The position numbers were made by a program, and so were the translations under genes. A stretch of 11,987 nucleotides of DNA from DUOH01 sp036562625 (GTDB lineage Bacteria; Bacillota; UBA4882; UBA10575). The notes under the pieces are model-generated. The model did no database searches, was not told the origin of the DNA, and saw only the letters and a list, made by a program, of their open reading frames with translations. Location of the stretch: assembly GCA_036562625.1 (NCBI GenBank), contig DATCJV010000073.1:1-11987 (forward strand), written 5' to 3'. The number at the start of each line of letters is the position of its first letter. Position 1 is the first letter of the stretch. This document shows positions 1 to 6,606 of the stretch, in pieces.

Positions 1-99
1 TTGCCGAGCCGGCGCAGAAAAACAGTAGCGCCATATAATGAGATAAACTACCTTTTTCACTGAGAACCTAAAGTATAATGGAGATGGGAGGGAGGCGCC

Positions 100-579
100 T
101 TGGCGCCCGAAGAATTTGTGGCGCTTTTGAAACCATATGCCAAATCAATTCAGAACAGAACAGGGATTCATTGGGCGGTGATCATAGCGCAAGCCGCTTT
201 AGAGACCGGTTGGTTAAGAAGTCCCATTGTTGATCTGTATACCGGACGTCCTTCTTATAATCTTTTCAATATCAAAGGAAAGGGCCCGGCCGGAAGTGTG
301 CGGGCTTTTGACACGGAATATGTAAAGGGTAAAGCCCGCAGAATTATCGATGAGTTTCGGGCTTATCATAATTATGAAGAATCCTTGGAAGATTACGTCA
401 GTTTGCTGACAGAAAGCAGCCGGTACGGACCTGCCTTAGCGGTGGGAGGAGATCCGGAAGCATTCGCCAGAAAACTGCAGGAACTGGGGTATGCTCAAGA
501 TCCGCGCTATGCGGAAAAGCTGATTATGATTATGAGGAAGTATATGAAAGAAGACGACAATGAGATAGAGGTGGGTTAA
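100..579 (+). CDS. Glucosaminidase domain protein (GH73 / FlgJ-like peptidoglycan hydrolase)
   Basis: A 159-residue protein made almost entirely of one glucosaminidase domain (about residues 4-150), which in this family cleaves the N-acetylglucosaminyl bond of peptidoglycan glycan strands. Visible signatures are AALETGW with the likely catalytic Glu35, the YNLFNIKG block at 53-60, FRAYHNYEESLEDY at 87-100 and the C-terminal GYAQDPRYAEKL at 130-141. The start is TTG at 100: the purine-rich GGGAGGGAGG at 86-95 fits it, while the nearby ATGs at 78 and 84 are in other frames. No signal peptide, transmembrane segment or cell-wall-binding repeat is visible, so the export route is unclear; it could act on the wall from the mother cell, leave through a non-classical route, or be released by lysis. 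It converges on a second peptidoglycan hydrolase, the amidase on the minus strand. A TATAAT at 74-79 could be a -10 box but has no convincing -35. The family call is firm; the biological role is not. Confidence 0.87.
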   Translation: MAPEEFVALLKPYAKSIQNRTGIHWAVIIAQAALETGWLRSPIVDLYTGRPSYNLFNIKGKGPAGSVRAFDTEYVKGKARRIIDEFRAYHNYEESLEDYVSLLTESSRYGPALAVGGDPEAFARKLQELGYAQDPRYAEKLIMIMRKYMKEDDNEIEVG

Positions 580-674
580 GTTCGCAATTCTTTCTCTCGA
601 AAAAACATGGATCTTCCAGTGCCTTTTTGCCGGATTCGTGAAGCGGGTTCGGATTTAAAAGGATGAATCAGAGC

Positions 675-754
675 GGTCCCTGTCCCCGTGTCTGGGCAGG
701 GACCTGTCCCTTTGTCTACTGTCTCTTTGTCTGATGATTGTCCCTTTGTCTGAG
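675..754. repeat. Degenerate CAGACAAAGGGACA repeat cluster with strong hairpin (REP-like)
   Basis: Read on the minus strand, four spaced copies of a unit close to CAGACAAAGGGACA occur: two near-perfect, one with AGAGACA and one as CAGACACGGGGACA. At the left end GGTCCCTG (675-682) pairs perfectly with CAGGGACC (697-704); the stem can be extended inside by CCC/GGG, giving a stable hairpin. The repeats run into the 3' end of the amidase gene and encode its last dozen residues, including its TAG at 716-718. The hairpin lies just past that stop but is not directly followed by a T tract, so it looks more like a REP-type or small mobile repeat than a classical terminator. Similar GGGACA-rich repeats are common near genes in many bacteria, but I cannot test copy number from this window. 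Confidence 0.6.
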
Positions 755-2572
755 TGGACGCATGCGCTGAACGTATCGTTCCAAACCGGTGATAATCGCC
801 TGGGAACAAGCGGAGATGAACTCATCTGACTTCAGATAGGCTTCTTCCGTCGGCAGATTCATATAGGCCGATTCGATCAGCACCGATGGCATCTGCGGTT
901 TCCTGGTCATGGCCAGATTGGCGTAGTGCAACCCGTCATCCGGCAGGTCATAGGCGCCCCCTGCCGGGAAAGTTTCACGATAAGCGGCATGAATCTCTTT
1001 GGCCAATGGTAAGCTCATTACAGTGAAATAGTAAACGCCAAAACCATGTTTGGTAAATGGGTTTGCACTATAGTCCAGCCCGTTATTGTGCAGGCTGATC
1101 AGAATATCCGCTCTATGCCGCCAGGCCGTTTGAGTACGGACGTTTAAGGCCAGATCTTCTTCTCCCGGGCGAAGCATGATTACTTCAGCCCCTTTTGCCA
1201 GCAACTTTTCTTTAAGGTTGATGGCTTGGGCCAAATTGACGTCGCCTTCCGCCAGCCCAGTAGGGCCAAGCGCTCCGCCACCGGCGCCATGCCCGGCGTC
1301 AACGGCAATCTTCAGTCCGGAGAAGGGAGGATCGCCGGCGGCGAGTGGTGGAGGTGTTCGCAATTGAATGACTAGGGAGTTTCCTTCATACCGGGCGTCA
1401 TATCCCCACCAGCTGTCGGGGGTTGTATTAATGCGTAACCTGTATGCTTCCTCTTCATCTTGATACCAGTTTAGACTCGTAATACACCCCGCAGCAAGAT
1501 TTGTCATCCAGTCGGTATTGGAGAAAGCCCCGTACAGAGTGAGGTCAAGATATTCTCCCTTAACATCCGGGTCGAGGTGAAACGGGATCTTTCTTTGTAA
1601 CGGAATATGGATTAAGGTTGAGTGTTGGCTTTCAGTAACAGAGACACTGTGCACAGGGACACGTGCCGGTGGGGTTCCAGGCGGTAGGCGTTTGACTTGG
1701 CTGGTGTTGATCCAGGCGGTTTTAGTTTTTGTCAGGTTAACCCGGTATTCGTCCCCAATTCTCCCTGTTACCTTCAAGATCGTGTCGACCGGCGGAAACA
1801 TGAGGTATCCCGCCCGCTCACCCGAGGGTAAGGCCGGTCCGGCCCGTAGGATGGCGTTGGGGGAAGTGATCTCAACCATCACCGGCGGATTATTTGGAAA
1901 GAGAGATAGGGTCCCGCCGGCTCTTTGAGATACTCTGGTTCTTCCATGAGTAAGACGCTTATTGATCAAGGTGACGGTAATCTTCGATTTTTTTAGCCGG
2001 TCCTGTGTACCGATGCGGTATATTCCCCGGTAGATGCCGCTTTGCCCGGGTTGGGTCTCGGTCATCCGCATCTTTCCTCTGACTCCTTCTATTGTAAAAT
2101 AGGCTTCAGCGCCGGGGCTTCCTTTGCATGTAACTTCGACGTAATCACCGGGAAGCAATTCTTGATCGCGTTCCGGAGTTACCTGTTGAATTGTTAAGGG
2201 AGTCACCGGGGGGACTTTCTCCGGTTCGGCAACAATGATCGTGCGGGTCAAATGATATACTTCATTTTCTAACTGAAGTTCCGCCTTGATTTGAAACTCC
2301 CCGGGCTCTAATTTTACCATAGTGATAAAGCCTCCGCCGGGGTGAATCGGTACCGGTTCGCCATTGATCTTGAGTTTTCCCTCCGGGGGAACCGAACCAT
2401 AGACAAAAGTCTCGTCCAGAGCAGGGATTTCTTCATATTCGTATGGATGGACTATACTGATGGGCTGAGTGGTATCAGTCTGCGGTGTTGACGTCCCAGC
2501 CAACAGCGTGGCGTATCCTATGAAGAACAATGGTAATAAAATGAAGAGTTTTTTCATGATGAACCTAATCAT
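716..2572 (-). CDS. Secreted N-acetylmuramoyl-L-alanine amidase (Amidase_3) with SH3-like region
   Basis: A 618-residue exported zinc amidase that should cut the bond between N-acetylmuramic acid and the stem peptide. The N-terminus (MKKLFILLPLFFIGYATLLAG, about 6-26) is a signal peptide. Residues 38-115 and 125-205 look like beta-rich Ig-like wall or spacer domains. Residues 238-296 resemble a bacterial SH3 domain (ILRAGPALPSGERAGYL, ending in TAWINTSQVKRL), and 305-405 resemble an AMIN-like region. The catalytic Amidase_3 domain is about 418-603: DAGHG with His428, Glu442, SLHNN with His495 and VLIES with Glu567, so all zinc and catalytic residues are present. ATG at 2572 is chosen because GGGG lies about 7 bases upstream; ATG at 2557 would give a tidier signal peptide but has a weak RBS. 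The extreme C-terminus (LRQRDNHQTKRQ) is encoded by a degenerate DNA repeat and is probably not functional. Likely roles are cell separation, spore cortex or germination, but context does not decide. Confidence 0.92.
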   Translation of the reverse strand: MIRFIMKKLFILLPLFFIGYATLLAGTSTPQTDTTQPISIVHPYEYEEIPALDETFVYGSVPPEGKLKINGEPVPIHPGGGFITMVKLEPGEFQIKAELQLENEVYHLTRTIIVAEPEKVPPVTPLTIQQVTPERDQELLPGDYVEVTCKGSPGAEAYFTIEGVRGKMRMTETQPGQSGIYRGIYRIGTQDRLKKSKITVTLINKRLTHGRTRVSQRAGGTLSLFPNNPPVMVEITSPNAILRAGPALPSGERAGYLMFPPVDTILKVTGRIGDEYRVNLTKTKTAWINTSQVKRLPPGTPPARVPVHSVSVTESQHSTLIHIPLQRKIPFHLDPDVKGEYLDLTLYGAFSNTDWMTNLAAGCITSLNWYQDEEEAYRLRINTTPDSWWGYDARYEGNSLVIQLRTPPPLAAGDPPFSGLKIAVDAGHGAGGGALGPTGLAEGDVNLAQAINLKEKLLAKGAEVIMLRPGEEDLALNVRTQTAWRHRADILISLHNNGLDYSANPFTKHGFGVYYFTVMSLPLAKEIHAAYRETFPAGGAYDLPDDGLHYANLAMTRKPQMPSVLIESAYMNLPTEEAYLKSDEFISACSQAIITGLERYVQRMRPLRQRDNHQTKRQ

Positions 2573-2934
2573 ATTTCATCCCCGTTCTTTCCTTTTGCTC
2601 CATGATCTCACTAGATTCCCTAGATCATTATCTTATATATAATTACACCTGCTTGTCCAGAGGATTCTCTTGGATGCGATCCGGATGGCCAGACATAATC
2701 ATTTAGAGATTCGCAAAGAGTGGATGAAATCCGGGGAGACCACTCTGTGCAGGCGAGGATGAGCAAGGATTATACAGCCGGGTATACCGACGCCTGTACG
2801 GCAAAGGTAGAGCAGGAGGCGCGGGAGAAGGGAGGTGGATGGGGAGTCTGGCTTCAACATGGAGACCTTCCGGGGACAGCTTATGAAGAAGGATGCATGG
2901 TCAATGAATTGGGGCGAACGAAAACAAGGGCCGA
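2573..2934. other. Stretch without a confident gene; possible decayed coding fragment
   Basis: The left part holds the amidase promoter. Between about 2670 and 2930 the plus strand looks weakly coding but in two frames. A TTG at 2670, preceded by AGAGGA, opens a 30-codon ORF (starting LDAIRMARHNHLEIRKEW) that stops at 2760-2762. A second open frame covers about 2720-3040 and reads MSKDYTAGYTDACTAKVEQ from an ATG at 2759. That frame continues antisense into the transporter gene, so its 3' part is surely a shadow. I recognise neither peptide. A frameshifted remnant of a small gene is possible; chance open frames are equally likely. Confidence 0.25.
2632..2659 (-). promoter_or_regulatory. Putative sigma-A promoter for the amidase gene
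   Basis: On the minus strand TGGACA (2659-2654) and TATAAG (2637-2632) are separated by 16 bases, close to the vegetative consensus. Transcription would begin near 2625, leaving a leader of about 50 bases before the amidase start at 2572. A second AT-rich hexamer (GATAAT) lies just downstream. This is a consensus match only. Confidence 0.45.
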
Positions 2935-2943
2935 TCAGCCCTT
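2918..2943 (-). terminator. Hairpin terminator after the transporter gene
   Basis: AAGGGC (2926-2931) and GCCCTT (2938-2943) form a perfect 6-bp inverted repeat with a 6-base loop. Read on the minus strand, it is followed by TTGTTTTCG. The TGA stop of the transporter gene lies in the loop. The short stem and interrupted T tract make it a moderate candidate for the end of the 5204-2935 operon. Confidence 0.5.
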
Positions 2944-3393
2944 CACTTTTGATAAGTGCACGAGGTATACTCCTGATAGGAATATAATAATACCGAAGAT
3001 TTTGGTCAAGTTGATTGGGGACTTTTCGACTCCCAGATAACCGTAGTGATCAATAAATAAGGAGGCAATCAATTGTCCGCTGATGATGTAGAGAAAACTT
3101 TGTGTCGCGCCGTGGCGGGAGATGATCATATTGATTGATGCCAGGATGAAAACGCCTAAAACTCCTCCTAGATAGAGATACCAACTATCCCACCCCGGTA
3201 AGTTTTGCAGGGCAACCGAGTTGGGAATAAACAGGATGATTAATCCAACTAATACCAGATTAATGCAGGCAACTACAAAAACAGAGCCGAAAGCGCCGAT
3301 TTTATCGGCTAAAGCCGAATTCAGAGCGCCTTGTGCGGACATCATCATTCCTGTCAGTAATCCTGTGATCATCCCGATAATAATGAAAGGCAA
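2935..3393 (-). CDS. YdcZ-type (DUF606) DMT-superfamily transporter, about 5 TM segments
   Basis: A 152-residue integral membrane protein. Hydrophobic segments lie at about residues 2-20, 35-56, 72-92, 97-114 and 129-147. The pattern AQGALNSALADKIG near the N-terminus, GATQSFLYIISGQLIASLFIDHYGYLG in the middle and a last segment ending SGVYLVHL is typical of the YdcZ/DUF606 family. These half-size drug/metabolite transporter relatives are about 140-150 residues long and often work as pairs or dimers. The start is taken as TTG at 3393, because GGAGGTGA (3408-3401) sits 7 bases upstream. An ATG 14 codons earlier would add a charged, non-family extension containing that RBS. It is third in the minus-strand operon, 60 bases after the HAD phosphatase. 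Substrate is unknown; by context a nucleoside, base or related metabolite could be exported, but that is inference. I see one family member only, so any partner subunit is elsewhere or it homodimerises. Confidence 0.85.
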   Translation of the reverse strand: MPFIIIGMITGLLTGMMMSAQGALNSALADKIGAFGSVFVVACINLVLVGLIILFIPNSVALQNLPGWDSWYLYLGGVLGVFILASINMIISRHGATQSFLYIISGQLIASLFIDHYGYLGVEKSPINLTKIFGIIIFLSGVYLVHLSKVKG

Positions 3394-3453
3394 ATCCTCT
3401 TCACCTCCGAGACTGCAATCGAAGAAAAAGTTCAAATAGTGAAGGCTGATGTA

Positions 3454-4068
3454 TCAATTAAGGATCAGTAGCTTGCGCAGATCGTTGATTATATTTTGTG
3501 CTGTGGGAAAGTCCCCATTGTCATCTCTTACTATTCTATACCATCGGACTTTGGCGTTTTTAGCCATTTTCACATCATGGTCATGGTCGCCGATATAGAT
3601 AAGATCAGAAGAATGATAATAGTTTTTCAGCTTTTCAATGGCGTCCGGCGCTGGTTTTACCTTAAGGACGTCCTCCCGGCAGATGATACAGGGGAAAAAA
3701 TGCGTTAAGTTTAGATATTTCAGTTCCTGATGTACTCGCGCCCTTTGTCCGGTGGTGATCAAGGCGAGAATATTACCTCTCGTAGACAATTTGGTCAGGA
3801 CTTCTCTGACTTCCGGAAATAAATACACCTGCTTTTCATGGAGATAATACTCCAACCAGAGGTTGTCCAATTTTTCCCAGCGTTCTTCCGGGATGTTTAA
3901 TTTTTTATACATTTCGTGATAGTCGGGGCAGTAGATTTCATTAATACTATTTTCGGTAAAAAACAGATCCAAAGCGGCCAAGGCCTTACACATGCAACGT
4001 ATTCCTTTACGGTGCGAATCAATCAGGGTGTTGTCCCAGTCAAAAGCATAAATAATTTTTTTTGTCAT
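3454..4068 (-). CDS. HAD-superfamily hydrolase (phosphoglycolate phosphatase-like)
   Basis: A 204-residue cytosolic phosphatase of the haloacid dehalogenase superfamily with all four motifs. Motif I is FDWDNT with nucleophile Asp10 and acid/base Asp12, motif II is ALITTGQ (Thr105/106), motif III is KVKPAPDA with Lys138, and motif IV is IYIGDHDHDVKMA with Asp161 and Asp165. The helical cap between about residues 18 and 85 is the type found in PGP-like members. Length is normal. The ATG at 4068 overlaps the TGA of the upstream IMP dehydrogenase-like gene (ATGA), so the two are very likely translationally coupled. That suggests the phosphatase acts on a nucleotide or related phosphate monoester from the same pathway, for example as a 5'-nucleotidase, although HAD sequences rarely reveal substrate and other phosphate esters are possible. 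The next gene downstream in the operon is a small transporter. Confidence 0.9.
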   Translation of the reverse strand: MTKKIIYAFDWDNTLIDSHRKGIRCMCKALAALDLFFTENSINEIYCPDYHEMYKKLNIPEERWEKLDNLWLEYYLHEKQVYLFPEVREVLTKLSTRGNILALITTGQRARVHQELKYLNLTHFFPCIICREDVLKVKPAPDAIEKLKNYYHSSDLIYIGDHDHDVKMAKNAKVRWYRIVRDDNGDFPTAQNIINDLRKLLILN

Positions 4069-5204
4069 ATGAAGGGCTCCGTGCTCTTCACTTCGATGTT
4101 TGGCATTAAGTCTCTGTAAGAATTGGGTGAAACATATCTAAAGACTGTTTTGGCCCGCAATTCCTTGATGTTTTTTGCCCCGATAAAGCCGAATGATACC
4201 CGGATATTTCTAGCAAGTATATACAATAACAGATGTACGGGTCCGGTATAGGGAACAAGTCCGGAAATCCCCTCCACACGGCGGTTATTTTTAAGCTCCG
4301 AGGTTAAAAAGGCATCGATCTTCTCCAATCCGGTTTTTTCGGGAATCTCAACTGTATTATAACGGGCGCCCTCATACTGTTTGTACTTTTTACCGTTAAC
4401 CTCCACAATTTTACCGGGCGCTTCCTCGCAACCGGCAAACAACTTGCCAAGCATTACTCCGTCTGCGCCGGCGGCCAGGGCTTTTACAATATCACCGGAG
4501 TTCCTGAACCCGCCGTCCGCAATAATTTTCATCTTCTTTGTCTTGGTGACTTGATAAACTTCGAGAATAGAGGTTAATTGACTCATCCCGCAGCCCGATA
4601 TTATTCCTGTAGTGCATATACTCCCGGGGCCTAAGCCGATTTTGAGCGCGGCTAATGGCATAGACGCATATACTTCGGCGCCTGTTTTGTTGGCGATATT
4701 ACCGAGAATAATTTTATACGGGTATTTCCTGGACAGGAAGCGCACATTCTCAATAATCTGCACGTGAAGTGGTTGCACATTGTTTAGGATCACATATTGG
4801 ACATCATCATGGGCCAAAAGATATTCGGCTTTCTCCAGATCAAAGGCGGAACAGGCGGCAATGATCACCGGTGTTCCGGATTTGGTGACCACTGCGTCCG
4901 GATATTTTTCCACATCAATCTTTATCTGTTTTATCTTTGCAATTTGTTCATCTATCTCTTTAATTTCTATGCCTTCATGAAGCGTGCCGAGACCACCCAT
5001 TTCGGCGACTGCGGCAATCAGTTCCGGACTGGAGACAGTGGACATATGTGCGGAAATAATCGGGAGGTTGGATTTTAAACCCGTAATCATGGTGGTGCTG
5101 ATGTCCGCTTCCTCCGGATAGACACTGGTCACTCTCGGTTCAATCAGAACATCGTCAAAGTTCAGACAAGGTAAATTAGTATTTAACAACCCTTTTATTT
5201 TCAT
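4065..5204 (-). CDS. Divergent IMP dehydrogenase/GMP reductase family protein, no CBS domains
   Basis: A 379-residue (beta/alpha)8 protein of the IMPDH/GMPR family. Recognisable blocks are LNFDDVLIEPR (14-24), GLGTLHEG (71-78), LGNIANKTGAEV (167-178), GLGPGSICTTG with the presumptive catalytic Cys197, IIADGGFRNSGDIVKALAAGADGVMLG (227-253) and EGISGLVPYTGPV (311-323). There is no CBS (Bateman) insertion, as in GMP reductases and some IMPDHs. Several family landmarks are changed: MDTV reads MSTV (54-57), the strand normally carrying an Asp reads VILNNVQ (138-144), and the GMGS segment before the flap reads GARY (279-282). It may therefore be a GMP reductase, an IMPDH paralogue or an enzyme with a new substrate. 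The start is ATG at 5204, preceded by GCGAGG; an upstream in-frame TTG at 5246 lacks an RBS. It is first in an operon with a HAD phosphatase and a YdcZ transporter, consistent with purine nucleotide turnover. Confidence 0.85.
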   Translation of the reverse strand: MKIKGLLNTNLPCLNFDDVLIEPRVTSVYPEEADISTTMITGLKSNLPIISAHMSTVSSPELIAAVAEMGGLGTLHEGIEIKEIDEQIAKIKQIKIDVEKYPDAVVTKSGTPVIIAACSAFDLEKAEYLLAHDDVQYVILNNVQPLHVQIIENVRFLSRKYPYKIILGNIANKTGAEVYASMPLAALKIGLGPGSICTTGIISGCGMSQLTSILEVYQVTKTKKMKIIADGGFRNSGDIVKALAAGADGVMLGKLFAGCEEAPGKIVEVNGKKYKQYEGARYNTVEIPEKTGLEKIDAFLTSELKNNRRVEGISGLVPYTGPVHLLLYILARNIRVSFGFIGAKNIKELRAKTVFRYVSPNSYRDLMPNIEVKSTEPFI

Positions 5205-5287
5205 CTTTACCTCGCTATTACACTCTCTTAATTTTTTTGGAATCAAATAATAATCAAATTGTTACTGGGAAAATGATGTTTAATAAT

Positions 5288-5316
5288 AATATATAACTAA
5301 TTGGGAAACATGTCAA
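5288..5316 (-). promoter_or_regulatory. Sigma-A promoter of the IMPDH-like/HAD/transporter operon
   Basis: On the minus strand a perfect TTGACA (5316-5311) is followed after exactly 17 bases by TATATT (5293-5288). The predicted start is near 5281, giving a leader of about 77 bases before the ATG at 5204. GTTTCCCAA lies inside the spacer and recurs, as TTGGGAAA, near 5471 beside the divergent gene. Confidence 0.75.
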
Positions 5317-5451
5317 ATTTTGTTACGGTTATATTTGTTATTTTTTACTATAAATAGCTGATTTGCAACTTTCTTCGGCAGAAAAATTGTATTTTGCCCC
5401 AAGTATTTCTCTTTCAGTAAAATTTTGCTATTTATTTGAAAAAGTAACGTG

Positions 5452-5492
5452 GGACAAATGTCCTTTGTCGTTTGGGAAATATTTATTATATT
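5452..5492 (+). promoter_or_regulatory. Candidate promoter with adjoining dyad upstream of the Spo0B-like gene
   Basis: GGACA-AA-TGTCC (5452-5463) is a short perfect dyad, and GACAAA (5453-5458) also pairs with TTTGTC (5464-5469). Immediately beside it TTGTCG (5465-5470) and TATATT (5487-5492) are 16 bases apart and could be the -35 and -10 boxes. The dyad next to the -35 is placed as an activator or repressor site would be. Weak -35; no known regulator is matched. Confidence 0.35.
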
Positions 5493-5563
5493 TAGATTAA
5501 CTGGATTAATCAGATGAACGCGCTACGAGACAGGCAAAACCATTATCCGGAAAGGTGAAGAAG

Positions 5564-6382
5564 ATGTTTGACGTTTTATTGAGTGAAACGACACATTATT
5601 TCAGTAGTATTTGGCCGGTTGTGTTAATAGTGGCTGCGTTTATTGCCATTTTGACGGTTATTATATCCAGGAATAGTTATCATCGGTATTTAAATCAACT
5701 ATTGGCGGAAAGTGAAATAGAGCATAGCCTGCGTTTGATTGAAGCCCTGCATAGTGCACGTCATGAGTATCTAAACTGTTTGCAGGTGATGAAGTCCATG
5801 ACAGCGTTGGGAAAAACGGAGAAGATGGAGAAGTATCTATCCAATGTGATCACACAGATGAAAAACTCCTCTGCCTTTATCCAGATTGAGGATCCGGTGT
5901 TGGCCGCTTCGATCGCCACCTATCAAGTAAAAGCAAAAGAATATAATATTTTCGTCAGAGTGAATTGCACAACATCCCTAAAAGGCATTTCCCAGATCTC
6001 GGTGGGATTAGGTGAGATTTTTGATTTATTCTTGGAGATCATGATCGAAAGTATGACTAGTTTGAAAGGGCTGGATAATGAAATAAACATCAATATCCAG
6101 GAGAAAGCCGGGGAATATATATTTACTTTTAAAGCCGGTAATTATGTTGATTCTCCTACTATTTCAGTATTTTCAGCCTTCCGGAGTGAACTGTCAAACC
6201 CGGTCGATACCAATAATAGATATGCAAAGAAACTCAATGAGGCCAGAAAGAGAATTAAAGAACTAAAGGGCAAGTTTTACTATGTGATGAAAGGCGGCCA
6301 TATTTTACGGTTGGAACTGACAGTCAAGAAAAAAAGGAAAGACAATAAACTCTTCCCGATCAAAAAAGTGATCTCATTTTAG
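5564..6382 (+). CDS. Membrane-anchored Spo0B/CitA-type histidine kinase-like protein with degenerate ATPase domain
   Basis: A 272-residue protein with one transmembrane segment (about 15-35) and a helical region whose centre reads ALHSARHEYLNCLQVMKSMTALGKTEKMEKYLSNV. This is the Spo0B-type dimerisation/phosphotransfer helix pair, with His67 as the probable phosphorylation site. The following domain (about 110-255) has the length and spacing of a HATPase fold, but the N box reads LGEIFDLFLEIMIES without its Asn, and no DxGxG or GLGL glycine loop can be seen. It therefore resembles Spo0B itself, a phosphotransferase that kept the fold and lost ATP binding, or a pseudokinase. ATG at 5564 is chosen because AAAGGTGA (5551-5558) is at RBS distance; GTG at 5555 lies within that RBS. 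No extracellular sensor domain and no adjacent response regulator are present. It could relay phosphate in the sporulation phosphorelay or sense through the membrane; the role is not proven. Confidence 0.75.
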   Translation: MFDVLLSETTHYFSSIWPVVLIVAAFIAILTVIISRNSYHRYLNQLLAESEIEHSLRLIEALHSARHEYLNCLQVMKSMTALGKTEKMEKYLSNVITQMKNSSAFIQIEDPVLAASIATYQVKAKEYNIFVRVNCTTSLKGISQISVGLGEIFDLFLEIMIESMTSLKGLDNEININIQEKAGEYIFTFKAGNYVDSPTISVFSAFRSELSNPVDTNNRYAKKLNEARKRIKELKGKFYYVMKGGHILRLELTVKKKRKDNKLFPIKKVISF

Positions 6383-6420
6383 TAATCTGTTGGCGGTTGT
6401 AAGTCTTGATCTGAGGTAAA

Positions 6421-6451
6421 GTCCGGGACTATGTATGGTCCCGGGCTTTTT
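6421..6451 (+). terminator. Intrinsic terminator after the Spo0B-like gene
   Basis: GTCCGGGAC (6421-6429) pairs with GTCCCGGGC (6438-6446) around an 8-base loop, with one G-T wobble, and is followed directly by TTTTT. It lies 38 bases past the stop at 6382, and separates this gene from the Crp-like gene. Confidence 0.9.
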
Positions 6452-6606
6452 AAATTTATTTGGAAGGAACCGGGCGTCAGCGGGTTATTTTCATCTTGGT
6501 TAATTCAACCTGGAAAATTTGTTCATGCCTAAATAAAGGGATGTCTGCAAATTAATAGAAACAATAGAATAGTATAAATTTTTGCCTACTGGAGGTTAGT
6601 AATAAA

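Noticed and set aside
1..99. TATAAT at 34-39 and 74-79 as promoters of the glucosaminidase gene
   Set aside because: Neither has a recognisable -35 at proper spacing; the two TATAATG copies may be chance.
675..754. CRISPR array
   Set aside because: The repeated units are imperfect, irregularly spaced by 2-9 bases and lack uniform spacers; no cas gene is nearby.
2720..3040. 106-codon plus-strand frame as a full gene
   Set aside because: Its last third is antisense to the well-supported transporter gene and it starts at a GTG without an RBS; only the non-overlapping part is kept, as a low-confidence remnant.
3394..3435. N-terminal 14-residue extension of the YdcZ-like transporter
   Set aside because: The extension contains the strong GGAGGTGA RBS for TTG 3393 and is charged, unlike the family N-terminus.
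5205..5246. TTG at 5246 as start of the IMPDH-like protein
   Set aside because: No RBS precedes it, whereas GCGAGG precedes ATG 5204, where family homology begins.
5555..5563. GTG at 5555 as start of the Spo0B-like protein
   Set aside because: This GTG is part of the AAAGGTGA ribosome binding site that serves the ATG at 5564.
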